A stretch of 64,000 nucleotides of DNA from Huiozyma naganishii CBS 8797 (taxonomy: Eukaryota; Ascomycota; Saccharomycetes; Saccharomycetales; Saccharomycetaceae). Numbering within the stretch: position 1 is the first letter of the stretch; every line of letters begins with the position of its first letter. Positions 1 through 9,912 of this stretch are shown piece by piece. The notes under the pieces were generated by a model. The model had not been told where the DNA came from. It saw nothing but the letters and a program-made list of their open reading frames with translations, and searched no databases. The translations under genes were made by a program, and so were the position numbers. The stretch covers positions 695,604 through 759,603 of the forward strand of contig NC_035922.1 in the NCBI RefSeq assembly GCF_000348985.1. The letters are read 5' to 3'.

Positions 1-828
1 GACACTAACAAACAACAAAAAAAACCGTCCGTCTTTGCTGTACATTGGTTGCAAACCATCAAAACAACATACTGAGTCCTTGGCCACTTTCAACTTGGCA
101 CTCGCGTCTGTAGTCATCTTACTCTTTTTCAACAAAACTATCGCGATGTGTATCTGGTCCCTCCCGCTAGAGAAAGGTCCTGACACTACGCAAAGGAACT
201 TGGGCCTAGCGTCCCTTCCCTCTAGAGGGGGAACTAGTTCGAGAAACGAGTTCACTGGACGGAGAGGGTTCCCATGGTTCCCCCCAGGGAGAGGGAGACA
301 GCGAGCCCGTTACGCTCGGGATGCCGTGAAAAAATAAGCGCTGGGTGGGTTCTCCGCTGCGATTGGTCAGTGGGAAGTGGGTGCCCGAGGGTAACCCCTG
401 TCCTCTGGTACGTTGTGTGTGGTGCACGGGTGCAGGTGCCGTTTTTTTGTGTCCGACTCGCTGTTTTCTGTTCAGTTTTGGACCCGATTTTGTGTCATTT
501 TGTGGGATTACGATCTGCTCAAAGGAGGCCGGACCGTAGTGATGAGGTGACAGGGTTGTCTTGAGAACGTGCATCTCCTGCATGTATCTGTAGTGGTTTG
601 GATGCAGGCAATACCTTTTATGTAGAGGAAACATAAACAGTTGTGTCCTTCATCCATTCTTGTTCTCTTTTTTTTGTTCTTCTTTATTTTTGAACGTAAC
701 GCTTCTATTCTATTTGTATGTGGAAGATCTAGGAAAGAGACTGAAAGACAGATTGGGAACGTTCTTGACTTGGACCATTTCGACCACATCCAAGGGGAAC
801 ATCTTATAGGACGTGGGCATGTTTCCAA
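1..828. other. Intergenic region upstream of ARG82
   Basis: No convincing gene is seen. Short open frames here are not protein-like. In related yeasts HMO1 is divergent from ARG82, so this is probably the shared HMO1/ARG82 promoter with HMO1 lying left of the window. A 12-bp perfect palindrome of CCCTCT/AGAGGG lies at 218-229. A pyrimidine-rich tract of T and C runs at 660-690, about 150 bases before the ARG82 start. Confidence 0.6.
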
Positions 829-1866
829 ATGGAACAATATCAAGAACTGGAACATAAAGCTGCTGGTCACGATGGTACTCTAACGGACACCGATGGCACG
901 CTTATATTCAAACCTTTAAATCAACGGGAATTTGCCTTCTACCAGTCGGTGCAGAATGGGGTGGAACACTCAGAACGACAGGATCAGGGGGATATTCCAT
1001 TGGAGTCATGGATGCCCGTGTTTCTTGGCGTGTTAAATGAGGGGAAGAACTTGTCCTCAGATGAGAAAGTCACGGTAATTACGGATGGGTCTAGCGTTCA
1101 TTTGGATACTAAGGTCACTCCGGCAGGTGATGTCCCATCCCAAAAGTATCTGGTCTTACAGAACTTGCTGGCTGGGTTTAACAAACCCAATGTTTTGGAT
1201 ATTAAGTTAGGGAAGGTTCTCTATGACAGCGATGCATCTGATGCCAAAAAACTGAGGATGCAAGAAGTTTCAAAAACTACAACCTCAGGTTCTTTAGGCT
1301 TTAGGATATGTGGTATGAAAATTCAAAGAAACTCTAGATGTAATGATGTTCTCAAGGATGAGCACTTCGAAGCTGGGGCTTCCGATGATGAATACATATT
1401 TGTGAACAAATTGCTCGGGAGGTCGCGCACTAAGGAGGACGTTAAAGATGCCATTGACATGTTCTTTGCTCATGACTCGCTCTCCGTAGAAAGGAGGAGG
1501 CAATTGAAAGTTATGTTTCTGAAAAGACTGCAATTGTTCTTCAACACCTTGTTGGATGAAAATGTGAGGATGATCTCCAGCAGCCTCCTCTTCGTCTACG
1601 AGGGTGACGTGGCAAGGTGGGATGAGGAACAGGATGCGGATACCATTCTCAATGAAAGTTTTATGCAAGAAGATAGCAGCGATGAGGAAGTCGAGACCCA
1701 CCCCGACTCAACAGGGAGCACGCCACAGAAAACTGCTGTGCCGCTGAGCTCGATGTCTCTAATAGACTTTGCCCACTCAAGAGTGACTCCGGGAGCCGGA
1801 TACGACGAAAACGTCGTAGAGGGCGTGGAGAGTCTTTTGGAGATATTCACCGACATTGCCAAATGA
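829..1866 (+). CDS. ARG82: Inositol polyphosphate multikinase (Arg82/Ipk2)
   Basis: Arg82 phosphorylates IP3 and IP4 to IP5 in the nucleus and also stabilises the ArgR-Mcm1 regulators of arginine genes. The 345-residue product matches the family length (S. cerevisiae about 355). The inositol-phosphate kinase signature PxxxDxKxG is present at residues 120-128 (P120, D124, K126, G128). The late IDFAH motif, carrying the metal-binding Asp, lies near residue 310. An acidic SSDEE-type patch just before it corresponds to the Asp-rich loop of the S. cerevisiae protein, but is shorter. The ATG at 829 is the first in the frame. Its neighbour SUP35 is convergent, 122 bases away, as in S. cerevisiae (YDR173C/YDR172W). 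Identification is from recognised motifs plus synteny. Confidence 0.95.
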   Translation: MEQYQELEHKAAGHDGTLTDTDGTLIFKPLNQREFAFYQSVQNGVEHSERQDQGDIPLESWMPVFLGVLNEGKNLSSDEKVTVITDGSSVHLDTKVTPAGDVPSQKYLVLQNLLAGFNKPNVLDIKLGKVLYDSDASDAKKLRMQEVSKTTTSGSLGFRICGMKIQRNSRCNDVLKDEHFEAGASDDEYIFVNKLLGRSRTKEDVKDAIDMFFAHDSLSVERRRQLKVMFLKRLQLFFNTLLDENVRMISSSLLFVYEGDVARWDEEQDADTILNESFMQEDSSDEEVETHPDSTGSTPQKTAVPLSSMSLIDFAHSRVTPGAGYDENVVEGVESLLEIFTDIAK

Positions 1867-1988
1867 CAACTTGGTACCGGCGATCTGGCGCAAATAGCTG
1901 TGATATTGAGTATTATACATGTGTATTTACTATTTTATAGAGTTTTTAATGGTAAAAAAGATTAGAAGGAATGACAACAATGAATAGA

Positions 1989-4058
1989 TTAGTTCGCCAC
2001 CTTGATGATCTTACCAATGGCAATAGTGGTACCTTGGTCTCTTAGAGTGAATCTCCCAAGTTGAGGGTAGTCCTGGTAAGTCTCAACACACACTGGGGCC
2101 TCCGTCTCCAAAACAGCAATGATCTTCATACCCTTCTTGGCAAAGGCAGGAGGTTTCCTCGACTTACGGTTGGTACCCTTCTCCAGTTTATGTAGCAATT
2201 GGGTCACGGTAACTTCTTCGATGGCAGTGTGGACATGCATGACACAAGAGAAACCAGCAGACATGATCGACTTTAGCTCGACAATGGCAATCTGGGCAAC
2301 AAACTTTGTGGCACTCTTGATCGGGTTCTTTGGCGAGGTCAACACAAACCCAGGGGTGACATCTTCCTCCTCAACGCCCTTGATCTTCAACTTGACCTGT
2401 TCACCACAAATGGCCATGTCCACTTCATTCTCTGTTTCGTTATAGATGTTTTGAATTTCAACGTGAATCTTGTTTGGCATCAGCAGTGTAGATTGACCCT
2501 TCTTTATGTGCCCAGATTCGATCTTACCCTCGACAATAGTACCCAGGTCTTTCATCTTTGCAGCAACTGGAAGCATGAATGGAGCGTTTACACGACGGTC
2601 CATGTGGTTCATGTTGTCCAAGTACTCCAACAGAGATGGTCCACTGTACCATGGACATTCCTTTGGATCAACGCGATCCTTCAGATTCGCCCCACTGTAC
2701 CCGGAAACAGGCATGAATATGACGTCCTCCTTGACGTTATAGCCGACGGCCTTCAAGAAGTTGGTCAAGTTGCCGACACACTGGTTGTAACGCTCTTCGG
2801 ACCAGCCCACTGTTGGGTCATCCATCTTATTAATGACAACGATCATCTTGTTCACACCCTGAGTCTTGGCCAGCAAAGCATGCTCTCTCGTTTGACCACC
2901 CTTTTCAAAACCGGTTTCGTACTCACCCTTTCTCGCAGAGATGACCAAGACACCGACGTCAGCTTGAGAGGCACCACCAATCATTTCAGAGACGTACATT
3001 TTGTGACCTGGTGCGTCCAGGATAGTGTAACGTCTCTTTTCAGTCTCAAAGTAAGCCTTACCAACCTCAATGGTCTTACCATCGTTTCTCTCCTCCTTGT
3101 TTGTGTCCATGACCCACGACAGATACCAACCTTGTCTACCTGCATCCTTGGCTTCTCTCTCGTACTTCTCGATGGTTCTCTTATCGACAGAACCAGTCAA
3201 GTACAGCAGGTTACCACCCATAGTAGACTTACCTGCATCGACGTGACCCATGAAGATCAAAGAAACGTGGTCCTTCCCACCAAACATATCCCTGATGACC
3301 TCCTCATCGACGTCTTCCTCTTGCTCCTTCACCAAGGAGTCAGATCCTGCAGCGTCAGCATTAGATTTAGGTTTAGAGCTTTCTGGGGCAGGGCTTGGCA
3401 ACGCTTCCTTCTTGGACTCAGAAATCTTCAGGCCATCAACGTTTGGCAATTCAGCGGCAGGAGTGCTTTCCTTGGTTTTTTCGGTAGCAGCTTCCGAACC
3501 CTTGGTTTCTGTCTTCTCGGCAGGCACATCCTTCACCTCAGCTGGCTTTGTAGCATTGGCCAGTTTAATCCCGGAACTGGACACCAACTTCAAAGTTTTC
3601 TTAGGTTTAGGCGCCGCTTGCTGCGTTTGCTGCTTCTTGAAGTCGTCTAGAGACATACCTTGACCCTGCTGAGGCTTCTGGTACTGCTGGTACCCACCTT
3701 GGTTAATAGAGTTGTTGTTGTAGTTACCCTTGTAACCGCCACGCTGGTTGTAACCACCTTGGTTGGCATTCTGCTGTAGATTGTAACCTTGGTACCCCTG
3801 CTGTTGGTTGTACTGTTGATACCCTTGCTGCTGGTTGTACCCTTGGAAACTCTGTTGTGGCTGCTGGTACTGTTGGTACTGTTGGTACTGTTGGTACTGT
3901 TGGTAGTTCTGTTGAGACTGCTGCTGAGGTTGTTGGTACTGTTGGAAGCCCTGCTGGGGTTGAAACCCTTGCTGAGGCTGGAACCCCTGCTGTTGAGGGT
4001 TATAGTTCTGATAGTAGTTCTGGTAATTGTTAGAGTTACCTTGGTTCTGATCAGACAT
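1989..4058 (-). CDS. SUP35: Translation termination factor eRF3 (Sup35)
   Basis: Sup35 is the GTPase partner of eRF1 (Sup45) at stop codons. The 689-residue protein has the classical three parts. Residues 1 to about 135 form a Q/N/Y/G-rich prion-type N domain with QGFQP and QQY/QQGY repeats. Residues 136-255 form a charged, Lys/Glu-rich M region. From about 256 a translational GTPase of the EF-1alpha class begins, with P-loop GHVDAGKST (271-279), DAPGH (348-352) and NKMD (410-413). The ATG at 4058 is unambiguous. The N domain contains near-perfect 9-base repeats (see 3861-3905). Upstream lie an RRPE-like GAAAATTTTTT at 4198 and a Reb1 site at 4228-4234. Whether the N domain forms a prion in this species cannot be read from sequence. 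Confidence 0.98.
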   Translation of the reverse strand: MSDQNQGNSNNYQNYYQNYNPQQQGFQPQQGFQPQQGFQQYQQPQQQSQQNYQQYQQYQQYQQYQQPQQSFQGYNQQQGYQQYNQQQGYQGYNLQQNANQGGYNQRGGYKGNYNNNSINQGGYQQYQKPQQGQGMSLDDFKKQQTQQAAPKPKKTLKLVSSSGIKLANATKPAEVKDVPAEKTETKGSEAATEKTKESTPAAELPNVDGLKISESKKEALPSPAPESSKPKSNADAAGSDSLVKEQEEDVDEEVIRDMFGGKDHVSLIFMGHVDAGKSTMGGNLLYLTGSVDKRTIEKYEREAKDAGRQGWYLSWVMDTNKEERNDGKTIEVGKAYFETEKRRYTILDAPGHKMYVSEMIGGASQADVGVLVISARKGEYETGFEKGGQTREHALLAKTQGVNKMIVVINKMDDPTVGWSEERYNQCVGNLTNFLKAVGYNVKEDVIFMPVSGYSGANLKDRVDPKECPWYSGPSLLEYLDNMNHMDRRVNAPFMLPVAAKMKDLGTIVEGKIESGHIKKGQSTLLMPNKIHVEIQNIYNETENEVDMAICGEQVKLKIKGVEEEDVTPGFVLTSPKNPIKSATKFVAQIAIVELKSIMSAGFSCVMHVHTAIEEVTVTQLLHKLEKGTNRKSRKPPAFAKKGMKIIAVLETEAPVCVETYQDYPQLGRFTLRDQGTTIAIGKIIKVAN
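3861..3905 (-). repeat. 9-bp tandem repeat coding for QQY units in the Sup35 prion domain
   Basis: On the + strand the unit TACTGTTGG is repeated about four times almost perfectly, so the protein reads QQY several times in a row around residues 51-66. Such DNA is prone to slippage, so copy number may vary between strains and change prion propensity. Confidence 0.85.
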
Positions 4059-4469
4059 AGTTGGTGGTATGGGTTGGTGGTTTTTCCGCTCTTCAGTTAA
4101 CTCTTAACCTCGCAATTGAGTATCCATCACCTACAAATTTATTTCGATGCTTCTGCAATGAAAAAATTTAATCATGAAAAAAGAAACAAAAGAGGTGGAA
4201 AATTTTTTAGTTCAGTTCCAGAAACGCCGGGTAACACCACGTTGCTAAAGCTTCACGTAGCGGCAACCAGCGATGGTATCAACTAGTTGGGGATACACAT
4301 ATGGCCGTATACCTTTCATTGTTATTGCTGTTGTATTATTAGGTGAGGATTGGAATAATAATTTATAATCTACACACATTCATATACATATTGTTGGTTG
4401 TCTTTTTTGGGGCGAAGTCCGGACATGCTTTCTTCAATCTGATTGATAAAGCTTCCTCTTTTTTAGGAG
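4059..4469. other. SUP35 promoter / HSP42 3' region
   Basis: Holds the SUP35 5' region, with an A-rich tract near 4170-4190, RRPE-like GAAAATTTTTT at 4198-4208 and a Reb1 site, followed by the HSP42 terminator. No gene is seen. SUP35 and HSP42 are in tandem on the - strand. Confidence 0.7.
4228..4234 (+). promoter_or_regulatory. Reb1 site (CGGGTAA) upstream of SUP35
   Basis: Exact match to the Reb1 consensus CGGGTAA, 170 bases upstream of the SUP35 ATG, a normal position for this nucleosome-clearing factor. Inferred from motif only. Confidence 0.5.
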
Positions 4470-5708
4470 TTATATGGGCTGTACAGGGTTTGGGTTCTTT
4501 TCGAACTCCAACTCCTCGTCTGGGACGTCCTCAATGGTGATTCTTTTCTTTGGTTGTGGCTTGTCCTGAGGATCAGCAATCTTTGGCACCTTGATCTGCA
4601 GCAAACCATTGGAGTAAGTCGCTTTGATCTCTTCGTCCTTGATGCGTGGCAGCACTGGGAACTTCACGGTCCTTTCAAATGCACCATACTTAATTTCCGT
4701 GATCGTCAAGAATTTCTCCTCAATTCCGAGCCTGTCGATGATGTTCCCCTTGATTAACAGTTCGTGCGAAGATGGGTGGTAGTCGATCTTGAAAGATTTG
4801 GAGTTGGCACCCGGTAGAGCTAGTACCACAACGTACTTGTCATCCAGGTCGTAAACATTAATCTCGGGACTGAAGGGAAGGTCCAGTCTCGTTTCTGGCT
4901 TGGAGATCTGAAGTGGATCAGGTCTAGGAGAGGGCGCTTGCAAGTGTGCAAAACCGGAGTTCTTCCTGCCAATCTTTGGCAGGTTTGGTCTCACCGCCTC
5001 TTTGATTGGTTTCTTTATCTCGTACTCTCCACCTGTGCCTTTTTTGAATGGCCCTTCCTCCTCAGAGGCAACTTTGTCACCTTGCGTTTCACCTTGCTTG
5101 TCAGTCGCTTCCGCACCACTCCCTTCAGTCGCTTCCGCACCACTCCTTTCAGTCTCTTCCTCTGCAGCTTCCTCAGCAGGTTGTTCCCCAGAGGATTCTT
5201 CCTCACCGGTAGTCGCTGGAGCTGCACCGGCAAACGCATTCAAAAGATCAGCCAAGAAGTCAGAACCAGCCGGTTCGTAACCTCTCCTTTCCGCTTGACG
5301 GGGCAAATGGTAGTACGATGGCCGTTCACTCTCTCTCATATCTTGATCCTGCTCATCATCCTGAACACCACCAATCCCAGCAACGTTCGTTACTCCGGCA
5401 TCACTAGCATCATCGTCATCTTCGTAGTAGCCGTACTCCGGGTTGTAGTAGTACCCCTGACCTGGCATTCTGTAAAAGTACCCAGCAGGGCCGAACTGCG
5501 ATGGGGGTCCACCAAATTGGGGTCTCCCCCTTACATGACCGTGAGTATGTGGACCGTACCCATGGACCACACGTGGGTGCGCGTGACGGTGAGGATGAGC
5601 CTGTGTGCGGCCCTGTTGCACCCTCTGTTGAGGGTCTCTCTGACGTGATTGATCAGATAGTGCATTTAGCACGTCGTAAAGGGATAGTGAAGGTTGGTAG
5701 AAACTCAT
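4470..5708 (-). CDS. HSP42: Small heat shock protein Hsp42
   Basis: Hsp42 is a cytosolic ATP-independent holdase that sorts misfolded proteins into peripheral aggregates. The 412-residue product has a long disordered N-terminal part: Gln/His/Gly/Tyr-rich to about residue 95, then acidic, with a GSGAEAT duplication near 189-202. An alpha-crystallin domain follows at about 281-377 (ending in the NGLL-QIKVPK strand), then a C-terminal IxI oligomerisation motif ITI at 390-392. This extended architecture distinguishes Hsp42 from Hsp26. The ATG at 5708 is the first in frame. The promoter carries a perfectly phased heat-shock element at 6073-6090 and AGGGG stress elements near 5753 and 5889, so heat and general-stress control is expected. 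A hAT transposon interrupts the region further upstream. Confidence 0.95.
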   Translation of the reverse strand: MSFYQPSLSLYDVLNALSDQSRQRDPQQRVQQGRTQAHPHRHAHPRVVHGYGPHTHGHVRGRPQFGGPPSQFGPAGYFYRMPGQGYYYNPEYGYYEDDDDASDAGVTNVAGIGGVQDDEQDQDMRESERPSYYHLPRQAERRGYEPAGSDFLADLLNAFAGAAPATTGEEESSGEQPAEEAAEEETERSGAEATEGSGAEATDKQGETQGDKVASEEEGPFKKGTGGEYEIKKPIKEAVRPNLPKIGRKNSGFAHLQAPSPRPDPLQISKPETRLDLPFSPEINVYDLDDKYVVVLALPGANSKSFKIDYHPSSHELLIKGNIIDRLGIEEKFLTITEIKYGAFERTVKFPVLPRIKDEEIKATYSNGLLQIKVPKIADPQDKPQPKKRITIEDVPDEELEFEKNPNPVQPI

Positions 5709-6072
5709 ATTTGTTAAAGTGACTTGTTTAACAGGACTCTGTGTACGTAATTAGGGGAGGGCTTATGTAACAGCTACTGCAGATTAACAAATCGAAGAAT
5801 ACAATCAAGAGGCAAAAGAGAGAGATACAAGAGAAATGGTAAGAATATGTTCAATCATCTTTTATTTATACTTCTTGAAATTGAAAAGAGGGGGGGAAGC
5901 AAAATGCAGATGACAAAGTTCATTGAACGGTTAACCACTGCACTGAGCTGTTACGAGGCTTCGAAAACGGGCTTCTCCCGACCCTTTTTCGTTCTTTTTG
6001 GAAAATGGTTATTATTATTTTTTTCGGGGGAGAAGAGAGTGGTACCACACTTAAACTAAGAGATCGCGCAGG

Positions 6073-6090
6073 TTCCGGAATCTTCTAGAA
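6073..6090. promoter_or_regulatory. Perfect four-unit heat-shock element upstream of HSP42
   Basis: The sequence reads TTC-nn-GAA-nn-TTC-nn-GAA with exact 5-bp phasing (TTC 6073, GAA 6078, TTC 6083, GAA 6088), followed by another TTC at 6094. This is the canonical Hsf1 trimer target. It lies 365 bases upstream of the HSP42 start and 85 bases from the left end of the hAT transposon. Confidence 0.9.
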
Positions 6091-6166
6091 AGGTTCGGGT
6101 AAGACAAAGACACCCACTGGTACCACAGTGTCCTACAAGAAACACTGTGGCAGGGTTCTGCTCAAT

Positions 6167-6174
6167 GTAAGAAG
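6167..6174. repeat. Left copy of 8-bp target site duplication (GTAAGAAG)
   Basis: GTAAGAAG directly abuts the left inverted repeat and is repeated exactly at 9921-9928 after the right inverted repeat. An 8-bp duplication is the hallmark of hAT transposition. Confidence 0.95.
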
Positions 6175-6190
6175 TAGACCTGGTGCGGGA
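6175..6190 (+). repeat. Left terminal inverted repeat of the hAT element
   Basis: 16 bases identical to the reverse complement of 9905-9920. It begins with TAG, a usual hAT end. A degenerate second copy starts at 6319. Confidence 0.95.
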
Positions 6191-6318
6191 CTGAAATATT
6201 GGGTTCCTGCCCGTATAAAGGACCAAATCTTGACGTCCCGCCCGCAGCAAATCCCGCCAAATCTCGCCAAATCACGTGAATGCGGGATCAAAAATCTATT
6301 GCGGCGGGACTGTGCGGG

Positions 6319-6450
6319 TAAACCTGGTGCAGAATTGAAATCTTGCAATTCCTTCGGAGAAAAAGGCCAAATTTTGACCTTCCGCTCGCAAAAATTCGGA
6401 GAAAAAACTGTATACCACGTGACTGCGGAATTGTGCGGAATCTACACGTG
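6319..6450 (+). repeat. Imperfect tandem copy of the transposon's left end
   Basis: Bases 6319 onward (TAAACCTGGTGCAGAATTGAAAT start) follow 6175 onward (TAGACCTGGTGCGGGACTGAAAT) with an offset of 144. Later blocks also match in order: ACCAAATCTTGACGTCCCGC (6223) with GCCAAATTTTGACCTTCCGC (6366), then ATCACGTGAATGCGG (6271) with ACCACGTGACTGCGG (6414). The left terminus is therefore an old, diverged tandem duplication. Confidence 0.8.
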
Positions 6451-6882
6451 ATCACTACGGGATTGCACGTGATAGGATAGTGCTGAGTACGTGCTGAAAA
6501 TGCTATAACAACATGGTGTCCCTAAACATTGATATTGTTAAAGAAGACCATGAACATTCTTTCCCCGACTCGGTCAATCATAACTCGGTTCACGTTATCA
6601 ACCTCTACATTTACATTTCGGAATTTTCACGATATATTGCAGAAAACCTGCTTTTTTCAATCAACTAACATATAAAAAGATCATGCATACCGCCCTTTGG
6701 AATCTCTCCTACTTCGCTCTTTTTCTTCGGAGCTTTATTCTGTACGTTTGTTAGACACTTTGTTATTGTTAAAGCTGTTCATTGGTTTAGAGCTAAAATC
6801 TAACTCACGAACGCTATTATATACATATAAAAAAAGTACCGTCTTAATACCAGCATTTTATTAAGACTAGCCAAAGTTCAGA

Positions 6883-9663
6883 ATGACAGGAACAGAAGTA
6901 CATTTTTTTGAGAACAAACCGGTCGCAGTAGTTAGTTTGGAAGAAGTGATTGAATTTCACAATCGAGCAATTAATCAGGAAACAGAGGTCATATGCTCAT
7001 TTGAAAAAATGTGGGATGATGTTCCCAAAAATATTCCTTTATATTGTCCAGACCCAGAAGGAAATGTCTACCTACATCAATTATTAAAAGGCACCTTTTT
7101 AGTGTGGAGACGCGATCAGGTTATAGAAGCTGGCAATTATCAGAGAACCATTGATAGCTTCAAATCAGTTTCTCCATCTGTCCCTGATGAGGAACAATCG
7201 ACGCTTGTGGAAAGCGTTGGCACCGAAAATCCTGAGGAGGATACTTTGACTGCTTCTTCCGCCGACGCAGCGAGTATGGAGTATAAATGTCTACAAAACA
7301 CCACACTTGCTACAGCAGATTTGGACATCATATTTGATAATCGAAAAAACTCGAACCTGTACAAGTTTTTTTATGTTGAACTGGAGGACAAATTCAGGGT
7401 TTGTCAATTTTACAATAAATCAAACAACACGATCCGCTACGAGTTAATAACTTTTGAAGATAAGAAAAGACAACAGAAATATCCTTCAAGAACTTCTCAA
7501 TATCATATAACTGGAAAACATAGTACTCATGTTAAAGATGTTTCTGAGGTTTTTTTGCACTTGTGTCCATCACGACCAAACGTTGAACGTCTGAGAAAAA
7601 AACTGAATTTGCAAGGGAACAAAAAGAAAAGTCCAGGCAAACTTTGGATAGTTCTATTGAAAGGGCTGTCCAAAAGAAGGTCAAAAGCTGTGCTAAACCT
7701 GAAGACGTGTTCGACGAATTTGTCTGTGGTGTTAGGACTGAGCTATTCCGTTTTTGACTCTAGATTCATTAGGCTCATTGTGGAAAGGCGCTTGCCAGAA
7801 TGTAAGAATTTGTTTAGTAGAAAAAAGGTTTCGAACCATATCAGTGCATCTGGCGCGATGGTGAGAGAGCAGCTCCGTGAGCTCTTTGATACCCATAACA
7901 AATACCTGGTACCTAAGCGTGTGCAAACAAATGGTCTGCTGAGTGCAAACATTTCTGATATTATTTATCAACGTTTTAACGTTTTGAAGAAAGTCAGATT
8001 GCCTTGGGTATCTATGGAAACCGATGGCTGGACATCAAACAAGGGCACCGATTGTATCAGTGTCACGATCAATCTAGTTACCGGTAATATGGATAAAGCT
8101 TGCTTTCCGATTTACTTTTCAGAAGTTGAAACAAAAGAGAAGCAGGAGCTAACAGAAACCTTGCTTTCGTTGATAAAAAAGTTCTCTCTATCAAAATTGC
8201 TCACATCCTGTTGCACGGATAATGCTGCTTCCGTGATAGGAGCAACAGATTCGTTAAAAGGAGACGAGCAATTCCCTTTTTTCAACTCTCACAACGGTTG
8301 TGCGGTACACCAAATTCAACTGTTTGTGAGAGCTTTAATCGATGATATTATTGAGAACCTGCAAACAGATACAGAAAATACAGGTTTAGAAAATGATGAA
8401 GAGGATCTCGAATTGTTTCCTAATATCTGCTCAGTGGATATTGTCCAGCGTCTAATGGCACTGACCAAGAAATTGAGAAAATGTTTCACTTTTAAGAGAA
8501 GTTTCAAGGACTGTGTGGAGACACTACCGCCGTCGTATTGTAACACTAGGTGGAACTCGATTTTTTATCTATTGGAACATTTCTTGAAAAACGTGGAAGG
8601 ATATGAAAAGTTCAAAGCCAGCACTAGTCATGGTGATAATTCTTTTTCAACTTTTGTGAAGCCGACGTTTCAACTGCTAAAAATCCCCTATAAAGGTTTG
8701 ACACCGTACGAATCGTTAACAAAAATATTATTTTTAAACAAGCCCGCGAGTATTTGCTTCTTTCCATTACTGCTATATTGTAAAGAGATGTCATCGGTTT
8801 GTGCTAGTGGATTAAGTGAGCTCTTGAGAAGACCAGTCGAACGTGAAAAGTTCAAAGCGAAGTATAGGAAAGTACTACGACAAAACGCCTGTGATTCTAC
8901 CTACATTCATATGTTAAGTGCGTTGTTTCATCATGATGCTGTGAAAGTTTTTAAAATCTCCCAAAAGCATTGTGTTGATGTATATTCTGAACTGACCAAC
9001 ATTAGCATTCAAATAATGAATTTTGAGATNNAATTGAAAATGGAGATGAGAGCAGCGAGACAGAAAATGATGGATCCCCCGATGAGCGTTATGAAAATGA
9101 AAGAGATCAAAGGAATTTTCGGTGACGACGGTCGCTCTAATATGGCATTAACGGCTAAGGACTTTAAAAGAATTTTGAGGGAACACTTGCTCAAAGAGAT
9201 TAAAAANNTTTTAGGCAATTCTGGGAGTCTGGCGCATGAGATGAAGGTAAAGATTCGTATTTTGAAGTTTTGTGATTTCGAAGTGTTGCCCGAAAGTAAC
9301 AGCGAATTTCACACTGCTGATGTATTTTCTTTCAGAACATTGCTTTCTTGGAATATCATATCACAGTACCTGAATGAAACGAGGTCCAAGTTGAGTGATT
9401 CGACCGTTGCGGTTTCCAACCACAGTATTTTGCCAAGCGTTCTGGATTACCTTCTCAGTATCAACGTTACTTCTGTCAACAGCGAACGGGGCTTCAGCAA
9501 ACTGAAAACCATATACAATGATAAACGGCATTCTTTGAGCGATGAAAGTGCTGGGAATGAATTGCTCATAAGCAGCACGGTCAACTCATTGAATCTTGAA
9601 CTGTCTGTTGAAGAAATTAAAGACGTAGGGCTAAAGAATCTTCTGGACCGCAATTGTAAATAA
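6883..9663 (+). CDS. hAT transposase
   Basis: A single frame of about 926 codons encodes a DDE/RNase-H-like hAT transposase. Catalytic residues are in place: D381 in an ETDGWTS motif, D446 in CTDNAAS and E868 in VNSERGFS. The hAT-specific C473-H476 (CAVH) and W557 (NTRWNS) are also present. The C-terminal hAT dimerisation region (about 840-915) is complete. A BED-type zinc finger appears at about 158-215, but the second Cys is Tyr (C174-x2-Y177). Two NN pairs at 9030-9031 and 9207-9208 sit inside the frame near homopolymers; they look like frame-keeping placeholders, so the stretch around residues 715-775 is unreliable. Base use is more A/T-rich than the neighbouring host genes. Activity is possible if the NN regions are open in the real DNA. 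Confidence 0.93.
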   Translation: MTGTEVHFFENKPVAVVSLEEVIEFHNRAINQETEVICSFEKMWDDVPKNIPLYCPDPEGNVYLHQLLKGTFLVWRRDQVIEAGNYQRTIDSFKSVSPSVPDEEQSTLVESVGTENPEEDTLTASSADAASMEYKCLQNTTLATADLDIIFDNRKNSNLYKFFYVELEDKFRVCQFYNKSNNTIRYELITFEDKKRQQKYPSRTSQYHITGKHSTHVKDVSEVFLHLCPSRPNVERLRKKLNLQGNKKKSPGKLWIVLLKGLSKRRSKAVLNLKTCSTNLSVVLGLSYSVFDSRFIRLIVERRLPECKNLFSRKKVSNHISASGAMVREQLRELFDTHNKYLVPKRVQTNGLLSANISDIIYQRFNVLKKVRLPWVSMETDGWTSNKGTDCISVTINLVTGNMDKACFPIYFSEVETKEKQELTETLLSLIKKFSLSKLLTSCCTDNAASVIGATDSLKGDEQFPFFNSHNGCAVHQIQLFVRALIDDIIENLQTDTENTGLENDEEDLELFPNICSVDIVQRLMALTKKLRKCFTFKRSFKDCVETLPPSYCNTRWNSIFYLLEHFLKNVEGYEKFKASTSHGDNSFSTFVKPTFQLLKIPYKGLTPYESLTKILFLNKPASICFFPLLLYCKEMSSVCASGLSELLRRPVEREKFKAKYRKVLRQNACDSTYIHMLSALFHHDAVKVFKISQKHCVDVYSELTNISIQIMNFEXXLKMEMRAARQKMMDPPMSVMKMKEIKGIFGDDGRSNMALTAKDFKRILREHLLKEIKXXLGNSGSLAHEMKVKIRILKFCDFEVLPESNSEFHTADVFSFRTLLSWNIISQYLNETRSKLSDSTVAVSNHSILPSVLDYLLSINVTSVNSERGFSKLKTIYNDKRHSLSDESAGNELLISSTVNSLNLELSVEEIKDVGLKNLLDRNCK

Positions 9664-9891
9664 TATGTTCATTTCTAGAAAGTAAAAACCAGTGATAGCC
9701 ATAATATACGATTGACAGTACTGCTGTAGCATTTGAAATGCAAGGTCTGCTCAACTTGTATATAGATAATGGTGCTAAGCTTAACCTTTACTGTGCAAGA
9801 AAGCAATGCGTTCCGGTTACTATAAAACTGTCTCCATTTGCAAAATTCAATTCCGCAGCTGATTCACGTGATCAAAAAACACTTTTTCTTC

Positions 9892-9912
9892 GTGCGGGAC
9901 TGACTCCCGCAC
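9892..9912. repeat. Hairpin overlapping the right end of the transposon
   Basis: GTGCGGGA (9892-9899), a five-base loop, then TCCCGCAC (9905-9912). The right arm is the inner half of the terminal inverted repeat itself, so the right end can fold into an 8-bp stem. The left end lacks this. Confidence 0.85.

Noticed and set aside
206..634. 142-codon frame on the - strand upstream of ARG82
   Set aside because: No family features, low-complexity Pro/Ser-rich composition, and it lies in promoter DNA.
3789..4100. Leu/Val-rich frame antisense to SUP35
   Set aside because: Shadow of the QQY repeats read on the other strand.
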